Below are positions 1 to 8,759 of a stretch of 64,000 nucleotides of DNA, in pieces (the first letter of the stretch is position 1; the number at the start of each line of letters is the position of its first letter). The stretch spans positions 1-64,000 of the forward strand of contig NZ_FNOT01000004.1 of NCBI RefSeq assembly GCF_900107105.1. The letters are read 5' to 3'. The notes under the pieces are model-generated. The model was not told where the DNA came from and did no database searches. It worked only from the letters and a program-made list of their open reading frames with translations. The DNA is from Geodermatophilus africanus (GTDB lineage Bacteria > Actinomycetota > Actinomycetes > Mycobacteriales > Geodermatophilaceae). The position numbers and the translations under genes are program-made.

Positions 1-9
1 CGCCTGAGG
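1..9. repeat. Left target-site duplication of the IS element
   Basis: CGCCTGAGG recurs exactly at 1004-1012 on the other side of the element. It could be longer, because the base before position 1 is not visible. Confidence 0.75.
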
Positions 10-52
10 CGGGTTATGTGGGTTGCCCACGTCAACTGATCGCTTGACATGG

Positions 53-108
53 GGGCGCCTCTGCGGAACGTGGCGGTTGTCGAAGACCCCTCGCCCGCAG
101 AGGCGCCC
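53..108 (+). promoter_or_regulatory. Hairpin covering the transposase translation start
   Basis: GGGCGCCTCTGCGG at 53-66 is a perfect 14-bp inverted repeat of 95-108, with a 28-base loop. The right arm ends 3 bases before the likely ATG at 112, so a transcript entering from outside would fold the initiation region away. Many insertion sequences use such a structure to block impinging transcription. That function is inferred here from position and symmetry only. Confidence 0.6.
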
Positions 109-111
109 ATC

Positions 112-987
112 ATGCTGCCCACCGAGGACCTGTTCGTCCACGTCTACGTGCTCGTCGACGACGCCATCACCGCCGGGGAGGTCACCATCCCGGCGCGGCC
201 GGGTCCGGCCCCGGCCTGCAGCGACGCCGAACTGCTGACCATCGCGCTGGTCCGTCATCTGCTGGGCCGGCGCAGCGAGGCCGGGTTCGTGGCCGAGGTG
301 GCCCGGAACTGGGCGCAGCTGTTTCCCCGGCTGCCGCACCAGTCCGAGGCCAACCGGCGGATCCGCTGGCTGTGGGCGGCCTTTGAGCAGCTGCGGGCCG
401 CGCTCGCGGCTCGGTGCCCGGTCGATCACTGCGCCCAGGTCGACACCACCGCGCTGCCGGTCAAGCACCCCTCCCGGGTGCGCGGCCCCGATGGCTGGGT
501 CGGCCCAAACGAGTTGGTCGCCCGCTTCGGCCGCGACGGGGCGCACGGCGAGTGGTTCTACGGCTTCCGGCTGGCGGTCACCACCGACCTGGGATCCCGG
601 CTGGTGCGCGCCTGGAGCATCGTGCCGGCCGCGGTCAACGAGCGGGAGGTGGCGGTCGATCTGCTCGAGACCGGGCCGGCACCGCGCGACGTCCTGCTGG
701 ATAAGGGCTTCGCCGGGCGGGCGTTCGCCGCGGCCTGCGCCGCCCGCGGCACCGCCGTGCTGATCCCGCCCACCAAGACCCAGCGCGCCGGCATGCCCAG
801 CGCCCTGCGCAAGGTGATCGCCTGTTGGCGCAACTACATCGAGGTCACCTTCGGTGAGCTCACCGACCGGATGGAGCTGGCCCGCCACGGCGCGCATACC
901 TTCTGGGGCTTGCTGACCCGCACCGCCGCCACCATTGCCGCCCACACCCTGCTACGCGTTCACCACGCCGATCTCGGGGCTGCATAG
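112..987 (+). CDS. IS982-family-like DDE transposase
   Basis: This 291-residue protein should cut and join the ends of the surrounding element. It has the layout of IS982/DDE_Tnp_1 transposases: an N-terminal helical part, a first acidic block (VDTTALPVKH), a second (LLDKGFAG) and a final glutamate near YIEVTFGELT before a hydrophobic C-terminus. The start at 112 (MLPTEDLF) is preferred over the in-frame ATG at 49, because it matches the family N-terminus and lies after the hairpin. The frame is intact. Family assignment is by pattern memory, so a neighbouring DDE family is possible. Confidence 0.85.
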   Translation: MLPTEDLFVHVYVLVDDAITAGEVTIPARPGPAPACSDAELLTIALVRHLLGRRSEAGFVAEVARNWAQLFPRLPHQSEANRRIRWLWAAFEQLRAALAARCPVDHCAQVDTTALPVKHPSRVRGPDGWVGPNELVARFGRDGAHGEWFYGFRLAVTTDLGSRLVRAWSIVPAAVNEREVAVDLLETGPAPRDVLLDKGFAGRAFAAACAARGTAVLIPPTKTQRAGMPSALRKVIACWRNYIEVTFGELTDRMELARHGAHTFWGLLTRTAATIAAHTLLRVHHADLGAA

Positions 988-1003
988 GTCAACCCACATA
1001 ACG

Positions 1004-1012
1004 CGCCTGAGG
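1004..1012. repeat. Right target-site duplication of the IS element
   Basis: Exact copy of the nine bases at 1-9, directly outside the right inverted repeat of the insertion sequence. Confidence 0.75.
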
Positions 1013-1114
1013 GGATCCCGTCCGTCGCACCCTCCGCGAGCTCGAGCCGGGACCCGAGACGGGGTCGCCCCGGGCTCCTGACGGAGCGCCGGCACCGTTT
1101 GGCACGCTCGGGGA

Positions 1115-2335
1115 GTGACCTCACCCTCCACGCCGGAAGCCCCCTGGCCGGTCCGCACGGTGGCCCGCAAGGTCGCCGAGTGGATCGGCCGGCTGGGTGA
1201 AGTCTGGGTCGAGGGGCAGGTCGCCCAGCTGTCCCGGCGCGGCGCGGCGACGGTCTTCCTCACCCTGCGCGACCCCGCCGCGGACCTGTCGGTGCCGGTC
1301 ACGTGCAGCCGGGACGTCGCCGACCGGCCGGGTCTGGAGCTGGCCGAGGGCGCTCGCGTCGTGGTGCGGGCGCGGCCGGACTACTACATCGCGCGCGGGT
1401 CCTTCTCGCTGCGGGCCACCGAGATCCGCGCCGTCGGCCTCGGTGAGCTGCTGGCCCGCATCGAGCGGATCCGCCGCCTGCTGGCCGCCGAGGGGCTCTT
1501 CGACGCCGCCCGCAAGCGGCCGCTGCCGTTCGCCCCGGCCGTGGTCGGGGTGGTCACCGGCCGCGACAGCGCCGCCGAGCGCGACGTCCTGGTCACCGCC
1601 CGCCGCCGCTGGCCGGCCGTCCGATTCGCGGTCCACCACAGCCTGGTGCAGGGGCCCATGGCGGCGGCCTCGGTGATCGAGGGGCTGCAGCGGCTCGATC
1701 GGGACCCGGCCGTCGAGGTCATCGTCGTCGCCCGCGGCGGCGGTTCGGTCGAGGACCTGCTGCCCTTCTCCGACGAGGGCCTGGTGCGCGCGATCGCCGC
1801 CTGCCGGACGCCGGTGGTGACCGCCGTGGGCCACGAGACCGACACGACGCTGGTCGACCACGCCGCCGACGTCCGCGCGGCCACCCCCACCGACGCCGCG
1901 CACCGCGTGGTGCCCGAGATCGGCGAGCAGCGCCGGCTGGTCGACGGGCTGCGCGCCCGCGCCCGGCACCTGGTCGGCGTCCGGCTGGAGCAGCAGGAGC
2001 GGTGGCTGGAGAGCGTCCGCAGTCGCCCGGCCCTGGCCGACCCCCAGCGGCTGCTGCACGGCCGGGCCGACGACGTCGAGCAGCTGCGCACCCGCGCGCG
2101 GCGGACCCTGGTGCACCGGCTGGAGGGCGCCGAGCGCGACCTCGAGCACGCCCGCGCCCGGGTCGCCGCGCTCTCCCCCGCCGCGACGCTGCAGCGCGGC
2201 TACGCCGTCGTCCAGCGGGCCGACGGCGCCCTGGTGCGGGAGCCCGGCGAGGTCGCCGACGGCGAGCTGCTGTCGGTGCGGGTGGCGGGTGGCCGGTTGG
2301 CGGTCCGCGTGAGCAGGGAGGATGGGGAGCCGTGA
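1115..2335 (+). CDS. xseA: Exodeoxyribonuclease VII large subunit
   Basis: Catalytic subunit of exonuclease VII, which trims single-stranded DNA from both ends. The 406-residue protein has the N-terminal OB fold ([16 protein letters not shown] near residue 30), the central nuclease domain ([26 protein letters not shown]) and a C-terminal helical region. The GTG start gives the usual actinobacterial length. Its stop overlaps the xseB start (GTGA), so the two subunits are translationally coupled. The recent insertion sequence ends about 110 bp upstream. Confidence 0.95.
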   Translation: MTSPSTPEAPWPVRTVARKVAEWIGRLGEVWVEGQVAQLSRRGAATVFLTLRDPAADLSVPVTCSRDVADRPGLELAEGARVVVRARPDYYIARGSFSLRATEIRAVGLGELLARIERIRRLLAAEGLFDAARKRPLPFAPAVVGVVTGRDSAAERDVLVTARRRWPAVRFAVHHSLVQGPMAAASVIEGLQRLDRDPAVEVIVVARGGGSVEDLLPFSDEGLVRAIAACRTPVVTAVGHETDTTLVDHAADVRAATPTDAAHRVVPEIGEQRRLVDGLRARARHLVGVRLEQQERWLESVRSRPALADPQRLLHGRADDVEQLRTRARRTLVHRLEGAERDLEHARARVAALSPAATLQRGYAVVQRADGALVREPGEVADGELLSVRVAGGRLAVRVSREDGEP

Positions 2336-2541
2336 CCGACGAGCAGCCGACGACCACCTACGAGCAGGCCCGCGAGGAGCTCGCCGACGTCGTCCGGCGG
2401 CTGGAGGCCGGCGGACTGACCCTCGAGGAGTCGCTCGCCCTGTGGGAGCGCGGCGAGCAGCTGGCCGAGCTGTGCCAGCACTGGCTGGACCGGGCCCGCG
2501 AGCGCCTCGCCGCCGCGACCCCCCGCGATCAGCCCGAGTAG
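2332..2541 (+). CDS. xseB: Exodeoxyribonuclease VII small subunit
   Basis: This 69-residue helical protein has the family pattern [18 protein letters not shown] followed by [17 protein letters not shown]. Several copies bind the XseA helical region to form the holoenzyme. The GTG start overlaps the xseA stop by 4 bp. Its last 13 bases overlap the end of the convergent DUF4245 gene on the other strand. Confidence 0.95.
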   Translation: MTDEQPTTTYEQAREELADVVRRLEAGGLTLEESLALWERGEQLAELCQHWLDRARERLAAATPRDQPE

Positions 2542-3122
2542 GGCGGCACCGCCCCGGCGACGGTCGCCAGCTCCTCGTCGGTCGCCGAGCCGGTGACCAG
2601 CACGGTGACGTCGCCGTCGGTGCGGGACAGCACGGTCTCGCCGCGCTCCGTCGTCCCCCGGGTCCAGGACTGCCCGCCCAGGTCGACGGTGCCCTCCTCC
2701 TGTGCGCCGTCCAGGACGTCCTCCACCGCCGCCGCCCGGGCGTCGTCGCTGACCACGAAGCCGGCGTACTCCACGGACGGCGTGAGGTAGCCGATCTCCA
2801 GGGTGACCGGGTCGCCGGCCGCGGCGCCGCCGGCGTCGGTGCGGGCGCTGGTCGGGCGGTAGCCGTCGGGCAGGCCGGCCGGGGCCGGCACCGGGTAGCC
2901 GGCCCGAGCGGCGGCCAGCTGCACCGTGCTGCTCGGGTCGACCTCGCGGACGGGGTCGACGTCGGACTGCTTGAACGACATCCAGCCCACCAGCGCCAGG
3001 CAGATCAGAACCAGCGGGCCCAGCGAGCGCAGCATGTTGGCCGCGCTCAGGCGGTTGGCCCGCTCGACCGCCGGCGAGGGCGCCTGCGCGGGAGGCTGAC
3101 GGGTCGGACCGGCGGAGCTCAC
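2529..3122 (-). CDS. DUF4245 membrane-anchored protein
   Basis: Function unknown. The 197-residue protein has a cytoplasmic N-terminus rich in Pro and Ala, one transmembrane segment at about residues 30-45 ([18 protein letters not shown]), and an extracellular domain with the DUF4245 pattern ([32 protein letters not shown]). The family sits next to glpX in many actinobacteria, and here the two genes are divergent with 72 bp between them. The GTG start at 3122 was chosen because it leaves the membrane anchor about 30 residues in. An internal ATG at the start of the anchor is an alternative. Confidence 0.85.
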   Translation of the reverse strand: MSSAGPTRQPPAQAPSPAVERANRLSAANMLRSLGPLVLICLALVGWMSFKQSDVDPVREVDPSSTVQLAAARAGYPVPAPAGLPDGYRPTSARTDAGGAAAGDPVTLEIGYLTPSVEYAGFVVSDDARAAAVEDVLDGAQEEGTVDLGGQSWTRGTTERGETVLSRTDGDVTVLVTGSATDEELATVAGAVPPYSG

Positions 3123-3127
3123 CCCCC

Positions 3128-3133
3128 TAGGAT
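3128..3133 (+). promoter_or_regulatory. Possible -10 element for glpX
   Basis: TAGGAT fits an actinobacterial housekeeping -10 hexamer. It lies about 60 bases before the glpX start. No convincing -35 is visible. Confidence 0.4.
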
Positions 3134-3194
3134 GACAGGACTCATCGCCCCACCCCGCTGCCCGACGTCCGTGCGGCGGAACGAGGAGGTCCGC

Positions 3195-4247
3195 GTGTCC
3201 CTGCCCCTGCCCGACGGCCCTCCGACCCACGGCGGGGCCGGCTTGCGCGTCGACCGCCCGGCTCCCGACCGCAACCTCGCCCTCGAGCTGGTGCGGGTCA
3301 CCGAGGCCGGCGCCATGGCCGCCGGTCTCTGGGTCGGCCGGGGCGACAAGAACGGTGGCGACGGCGCGGCGGTCGACGCGATGCGCTCGCTGATCGGCAC
3401 GGTGAGCATGCGCGGCGTCGTCGTCATCGGGGAGGGCGAGAAGGACGAGGCCCCGATGCTGTTCAACGGCGAGGAGGTCGGCGACGGGACGGGTCCGGAG
3501 TGCGACGTCGCCGTGGACCCGGTCGACGGCACCACGCTGATGGCCAAGGGCATGCCCAACGCGATCGCGGTGATGGCGGTTGCCAACCGGGGCGCCATGT
3601 ACGACCCGTCCGCGGTCTTCTACATGGACAAGATCGCCACCGGCCCCGCCGCGGCCGACGTCATCGACATCACCGCCCCGGTCGCCGAAAACATCCGCCG
3701 GGTCGCCAAGGCCAAGCACAGCTCCGTCGCCGGCGTGACCGTCTGCATCCTCGACCGACCGCGCCATGAGAAGCTGGTGCAGGAGGTGCGGGAGGCCGGC
3801 GCGCGGATCAAGTTCATCAGCGACGGCGACGTCGCCGGGGCCATCGCGGCGGCCCGCGAGGGCACCGGCGTCGACCTGCTCATGGGCGTCGGCGGCACGC
3901 CGGAGGGCATCATCACCGCCTGCGCCTTGAAGTGCATGGGCGGGGCGCTGCAGGGTCGGCTCATGCCGCGCAACGACGCGGAGCGGCAGAAGGCCCTCGA
4001 CGCCGGCCACGACCTCGACCGGGTGCTGGCCATCGACGACCTGGTCCGCGGCGACGTCTTCTTCGTGGCCACGGGCATCACCGACGGCGAACTGCTGCGC
4101 GGCGTCCAGTACCGGTCCGGAGGGTGCACCACGCAGTCGCTGGTCATGCGGTCGAAGTCGGGCACCATCCGGCTGATCGAGAGCCAGCACTCGCTGGAGA
4201 AGCTCCGCGCCTACTCGACGGTGCCCCTCGACCTCTCGGAGGGCTGA
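3195..4247 (+). CDS. glpX: Fructose-1,6-bisphosphatase class II
   Basis: Hydrolyses fructose 1,6-bisphosphate to fructose 6-phosphate, the main gluconeogenic phosphatase in actinobacteria. The 350-residue protein shows GlpX signatures: [34 protein letters not shown] and the metal-binding DPVDGTT. A strong Shine-Dalgarno (AGGAGGT at 3184-3190) selects the GTG start at 3195. An intergenic repeat with hairpins begins directly after the stop and probably ends transcription. Confidence 0.95.
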   Translation: MSLPLPDGPPTHGGAGLRVDRPAPDRNLALELVRVTEAGAMAAGLWVGRGDKNGGDGAAVDAMRSLIGTVSMRGVVVIGEGEKDEAPMLFNGEEVGDGTGPECDVAVDPVDGTTLMAKGMPNAIAVMAVANRGAMYDPSAVFYMDKIATGPAAADVIDITAPVAENIRRVAKAKHSSVAGVTVCILDRPRHEKLVQEVREAGARIKFISDGDVAGAIAAAREGTGVDLLMGVGGTPEGIITACALKCMGGALQGRLMPRNDAERQKALDAGHDLDRVLAIDDLVRGDVFFVATGITDGELLRGVQYRSGGCTTQSLVMRSKSGTIRLIESQHSLEKLRAYSTVPLDLSEG

Positions 4248-4248
4248 G

Positions 4249-4390
4249 TCACCGCGGTCCTCTGGACCGCACCGCTGAGACACCGCGGTCCTCCGGACCG
4301 CACGGCGGCCAGGGGCCGTCCCCCGGCGAGCTGAGCCGCTGCGTCGTTCGATTGCGGGGACCCTCCGGGCCCCGACTCCTCACGACCGGT
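4249..4390. repeat. Interspersed repeat family B, copy 1, with hairpins
   Basis: This copy begins right after the glpX stop. It carries two self-complementary units, GCGGTCCTCTGGACCGC (4254-4270) and GCGGTCCTCCGGACCGC (4285-4301). GGCCAGGGGCCGTCCCC, then GAGCTGAGCCGCTGCGTC, follow. The same order of blocks recurs at 60761-60873 after hlyIII. Both copies lie between convergent genes, so a bidirectional terminator role is plausible. Confidence 0.75.
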
Positions 4391-4396
4391 GGGTCC

Positions 4397-5086
4397 TCAG
4401 CGAGGAGGCAGCGGCGGAGGTGGCGGGGGCGGTGGCAGCGGCGGGAGTGGCGGGGTCGGCGGCGGGGCCAGGTGCCGCGCGGCGAGGCGGTCGACCATCG
4501 CCCGCCACCGGCTGGCCGACTCCCCCGGCGCCAGGCTCCGCAGCCGCAGGTCGCCGAAGACGCTGCGCGCGTGGACGACGATGCGCGGCGTGCCGACCAG
4601 CCGCGGCACCGGGGCCAGCTGGGTCTTCCGGTCGCCGAAGACGGTCCGGCCGCGCAGCTCGGCGTCCACCCCCTCGGCGACCACCACGTCGACGTCGCCG
4701 AACACCGTGCCGAGGGTGATCTCGATGCGCTCGGCGTCGGTGCGCAGCCCGCGCAGGTCCAGCCGCACGTCGCCGAAGACGGTGCTCACCCGGTGCGGCG
4801 CGTCGGGGCCGGCGAGCTTCACGTCACCGAACACCGTGCTGAGCTCCGCCGGGGCGCGGGTGCCGACGATCTCGACCGGCGGCGGGGCGTCCGGGGGCAG
4901 GTCGGCGACGAGCGCGGCCAGGTCGTCGTGCGTGCCGGCCGCGTAGGCGGCCTCGACCCGGTCGCCGAACTCGGAGAGGTCGATCCGCCCCTCCGCGACC
5001 GCCCGCTGCAGCCGGGTCACGGTCGCCTCCCGATCGGCGTCCGAGGCGCGGACGACGGGCCGGGGCGGGACGGCATCGGGGTCCAC
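4397..5086 (-). CDS. DUF1707 protein with cell-wall-stress-response-like domain
   Basis: The N-terminus (RASDADREATVTRLQRAVAEGRIDLSEFGDRVEAAYAA, read in two halves) is the DUF1707 domain. It is followed by four or five repeats of the beta-helix type motif TVFGDV, as in the LiaF/DUF2154 C-terminal domain. The C-terminus is a polyproline tail of about 20 residues. The protein is likely cytoplasmic or peripheral, and its function is unknown. The GTG at 5086 just before the domain is chosen, with an in-frame GTG at 5113 as alternative. Neither has a clear ribosome site, so a leaderless transcript is possible. Confidence 0.8.
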   Translation of the reverse strand: MDPDAVPPRPVVRASDADREATVTRLQRAVAEGRIDLSEFGDRVEAAYAAGTHDDLAALVADLPPDAPPPVEIVGTRAPAELSTVFGDVKLAGPDAPHRVSTVFGDVRLDLRGLRTDAERIEITLGTVFGDVDVVVAEGVDAELRGRTVFGDRKTQLAPVPRLVGTPRIVVHARSVFGDLRLRSLAPGESASRWRAMVDRLAARHLAPPPTPPLPPLPPPPPPPPLPPR

Positions 5087-5328
5087 GCGGCCGACCGTAG
5101 TGGAGCCGGTCACCGCTGAGGACGACGAGGCCGCGTGTGCGCCGCCCACTCTGGCGCGGGTGCCCAGGCCGGCGTCGGCCTCCCCGCCGCGAGCGGGACG
5201 GCGTCGGACGGCCGCTGCCGGGACGTGCGCATTCCTCTGACCTGGGTGGACGCCCCATGCCGGAGCCGCCGGTCCGCTGCCGGCTGCTCCCACGTCGGAG
5301 CGGTCCGGGCCGGGACCTCGCGGGCATC

Positions 5329-5334
5329 TAGGGT
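5329..5334 (+). promoter_or_regulatory. Possible -10 element for fumC
   Basis: TAGGGT resembles a -10 hexamer and is 45 bases before the fumC ATG. The rest of the 292-bp gap between the divergent DUF1707 gene and fumC shows nothing else that could be supported. Confidence 0.35.
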
Positions 5335-5378
5335 CCCTGTCGGAGCACTGTCACCAACGACCACACGGAGCCGCAGCA

Positions 5379-6797
5379 ATGCCCGCTGAGACCCAGGCCG
5401 CCTCGCAGGACGGCGCCGACTACCGCATCGAGCACGACTCCATGGGCGAGGTCCGGGTCCCCGCGTGGGCGAAGTGGCGGGCGCAGACGCAGCGTGCCGT
5501 CGAGAACTTCCCGATCTCCGGGACGCCCATCGAGCGGGAGCTGATCGCCGCGCTGGCCGCCATCAAGGGCGCGGCCGCCGCCGTCAACGCCTCCCTCGGC
5601 GTCCTGCCGCAGGAGACCGCCGACGCCATCGGCACCGCCGCCGGCTCGGTGGCCCGCGGCGAGTGGGACGAGCACTTCCCCATCGACGTCTTCCAGACCG
5701 GCTCCGGGACGTCGAGCAACATGAACACCAACGAGGTGATCGCGTCCCTCGCCACCGAGGCGCTGGGCTCGCCGGTGCACCCCAACGACCACGTCAACGC
5801 CTCGCAGTCGTCCAACGACGTCTTTCCGTCGGCGATCCATGTGGCTGCGACGAAGGCCGTCGTCCGTGACCTCGTCCCCGCACTGGAGCACCTGGCCGGC
5901 TCGCTGGAGCGCAAGGCGCAGGAGTTCGCCGAGGTCGTGAAGAGCGGGCGCACCCACCTCATGGACGCCACCCCGGTCACCCTCGGCCAGGAGTTCGGCG
6001 GGTACGCCGCGGCGGTCCGCTACGGCGTCGAGCGGCTGGAGGCCTCGCTGCCGAGGATCGGCGAGCTGCCGCTGGGCGGCACCGCGGTCGGCACGGGCAT
6101 CAACACCCCGCCCGGCTTCGCCGCCGCGATCATCGAGCGGCTCGCGGCGGAGCTGGACCTGCCGCTGTCCGAGGCACGCGACCACTTCGAGGCGCAGAGC
6201 TCGCGCGACGGGCTGGTCGAGGCCTCCGGGCAGCTCAAGACCATCGCCGTCGGCCTGGTGAAGATCGCCAACGACCTGCGCTGGATGGGCTCGGGCCCGC
6301 GCACCGGCCTGGGCGAGATCCAGCTCCCCGACCTGCAGCCGGGCAGCTCCATCATGCCGGGCAAGGTGAACCCGGTGATCCCCGAGGCGGTGATCCAGGT
6401 CGGCGCGCAGGTCATCGGCAACGACGCCGCGGTGACCTACGCCGGCACCACGGGTGTCTTCGAGCTCAACGTGACGCTGCCGCTGATGGCCCGCAACGTG
6501 CTGGAGTCGATCCGGCTGCTGGCCAACGTCAGCCGGATCCTCGCCGACCGCTGCGTCGACGGGATCGTCGCCAACGTCGACCGGTGCCGCGAGTACGCGG
6601 AGTCCTCGCCGTCGATCGTGACCCCGCTCAACAAATACATCGGCTATGAGGAGGCGGCGAAGGTCGCCAAGCAGTCGCTGGCCGAGCAGAAGACCATCCG
6701 CCAGGTCGTGGTCGAACGCGGCTACGTCGAGCAGGGCAAGCTCACCGAGCAGCAGCTCGACGAGGCCCTCGACGTGCTCTCGATGACCCATCCGTGA
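5379..6797 (+). CDS. fumC: Fumarate hydratase class II
   Basis: Reversible hydration of fumarate to malate in the TCA cycle, as an iron-independent homotetramer. The 472-residue protein has the fumarase/aspartase fold with the signature [12 protein letters not shown] at about residues 320-331, and the substrate-site segments [14 protein letters not shown] and [12 protein letters not shown]. Fumarase is preferred over aspartase because of the [19 protein letters not shown] segment. It is followed by a hairpin terminator and then citrate synthase, another TCA enzyme, which has its own likely promoter. Confidence 0.95.
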   Translation: MPAETQAASQDGADYRIEHDSMGEVRVPAWAKWRAQTQRAVENFPISGTPIERELIAALAAIKGAAAAVNASLGVLPQETADAIGTAAGSVARGEWDEHFPIDVFQTGSGTSSNMNTNEVIASLATEALGSPVHPNDHVNASQSSNDVFPSAIHVAATKAVVRDLVPALEHLAGSLERKAQEFAEVVKSGRTHLMDATPVTLGQEFGGYAAAVRYGVERLEASLPRIGELPLGGTAVGTGINTPPGFAAAIIERLAAELDLPLSEARDHFEAQSSRDGLVEASGQLKTIAVGLVKIANDLRWMGSGPRTGLGEIQLPDLQPGSSIMPGKVNPVIPEAVIQVGAQVIGNDAAVTYAGTTGVFELNVTLPLMARNVLESIRLLANVSRILADRCVDGIVANVDRCREYAESSPSIVTPLNKYIGYEEAAKVAKQSLAEQKTIRQVVVERGYVEQGKLTEQQLDEALDVLSMTHP

Positions 6798-6803
6798 CGC
6801 TCG

Positions 6804-6838
6804 GCGGGGCGGGTCCCGACGACGGATCCGCCCCGCCG
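6804..6838 (+). terminator. Terminator after fumC
   Basis: GGCGGGGCGG at 6804-6813 pairs with 6829-6838. The stem can be extended inward with mismatches. It is GC-rich with no T-run, as is usual in actinobacteria. Confidence 0.6.
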
Positions 6839-6875
6839 TCCGGTGGGGGCGTGGTGGTACCCCCCCGAACCTGAG

Positions 6876-6881
6876 TAGCGT
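6876..6881 (+). promoter_or_regulatory. Possible -10 element for gltA
   Basis: TAGCGT lies 8 bases before the citrate synthase ATG at 6890, a spacing that predicts a leaderless transcript. There is no Shine-Dalgarno in front of this start, which agrees. Confidence 0.5.
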
Positions 6882-6889
6882 TCCCACCG

Positions 6890-8206
<1,317 letters not shown>

Positions 8207-8211
8207 ATCCC

Positions 8212-8266
8212 GGCCCCGCTGCACGGGCCCGCCGCGAGCCTGCGAGCGGTGGGGGCAGCGGGGTCC
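8212..8266 (-). repeat. Interspersed repeat family C, copy 1
   Basis: Read on the minus strand this copy runs GGACCCCGCTGCCCC, then CACCGCTCGCAGGCTCG, then CGGCGGGCCC and ends GCGGGGCC. The same blocks recur at 35430-35483, 62158-62211 and 62343-62396. The outer ends are imperfectly complementary. It lies just after the citrate synthase stop. Confidence 0.75.
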
Positions 8267-8283
8267 TCCCCCTGACCATGCAG

Positions 8284-8323
8284 CCGAGGTCCCGTCGTCC
8301 GCCCCCGGACGACGGGACCTCGG
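8284..8323 (+). terminator. Strong terminator hairpin after gltA
   Basis: A perfect 17-bp stem (8284-8300 with 8307-8323) encloses the 6-base loop GCCCCC. It is 78 bases after the citrate synthase stop. Confidence 0.8.
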
Positions 8324-8384
8324 CGTCTCGGGCAGCATGGGGCCCGCCACGTCCGCCCGCACCAGGTCCCGGAAAGGGAGTCCC

Positions 8385-8645
8385 ATGGCCGAGCCGTCTC
8401 CCGAGGACGACCTCGTGCTGCCCCCCGTGCCGCTCGCCACGGGCAGCGTGGTCCGGGTCGGCGGCACCGGCCGTCGGGTGAGCTCGGTGGAGCTGGTCGT
8501 CTCCACCGAGGACGGCGGGGAGCTGCGCATCCCCCTCGAGCACCACCACGGCGCCTGGTGGCCGCCGGCCGAGCGCGGCGCACCGCCGGCGGGCGTGTAC
8601 GCCGATCGGGTGCCACCTGCGGATCACCCTCACCCGGAGGGGTGA
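8385..8645 (+). CDS. Small hypothetical protein
   Basis: Not recognised. The ORF codes for 86 residues with a good ribosome site (GGAAAGGGAG, 8371-8380) before the ATG. The middle (GSVVRVGGTGRRVSSVELVVSTE, read in parts) looks like beta strands, and the C-terminus has a histidine cluster (LEHHHGAWWPP). No signal peptide or membrane segment is seen. It stands alone between the citrate synthase terminator and the VanY-type gene. Confidence 0.55.
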   Translation: MAEPSPEDDLVLPPVPLATGSVVRVGGTGRRVSSVELVVSTEDGGELRIPLEHHHGAWWPPAERGAPPAGVYADRVPPADHPHPEG

Positions 8646-8759
8646 GACCGCCTCTCCCCTCCCTCCGGGCCCTCCCCCGCCCCGTCGATACGAGGTCTGA
8701 GCGCACCGCGGAACCCCGCGGAGCCGGCCAGTTCCGACGAGACACCCGGGGGGACCGCA

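Larger units (their letters stand above)
10..1003 (+). mobile_element. IS982-family-like insertion sequence, complete
   Basis: The element is bounded by a perfect 13-bp inverted repeat, GTTATGTGGGTTG at 13-25 and its complement at 990-1002. It is flanked by a 9-bp direct repeat, CGCCTGAGG, at 1-9 and 1004-1012. A clean target duplication and an intact transposase indicate a recent insertion. The exact outer base on each side is uncertain by 1-3 bp, and the left flank stops at the window edge. The insertion lies about 110 bp upstream of xseA and may separate that gene from its promoter. Confidence 0.85.

Noticed and set aside
2322-3194. A very long frame that would fuse upstream sequence to glpX
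   Set aside because: It crosses xseB and the DUF4245 gene on the other strand, and glpX has a strong ribosome site and family start at 3195.
6235-6250. CTCAAG inside fumC as part of a flagellar promoter
   Set aside because: Coding sequence without a GCCGA -10 at the proper distance.
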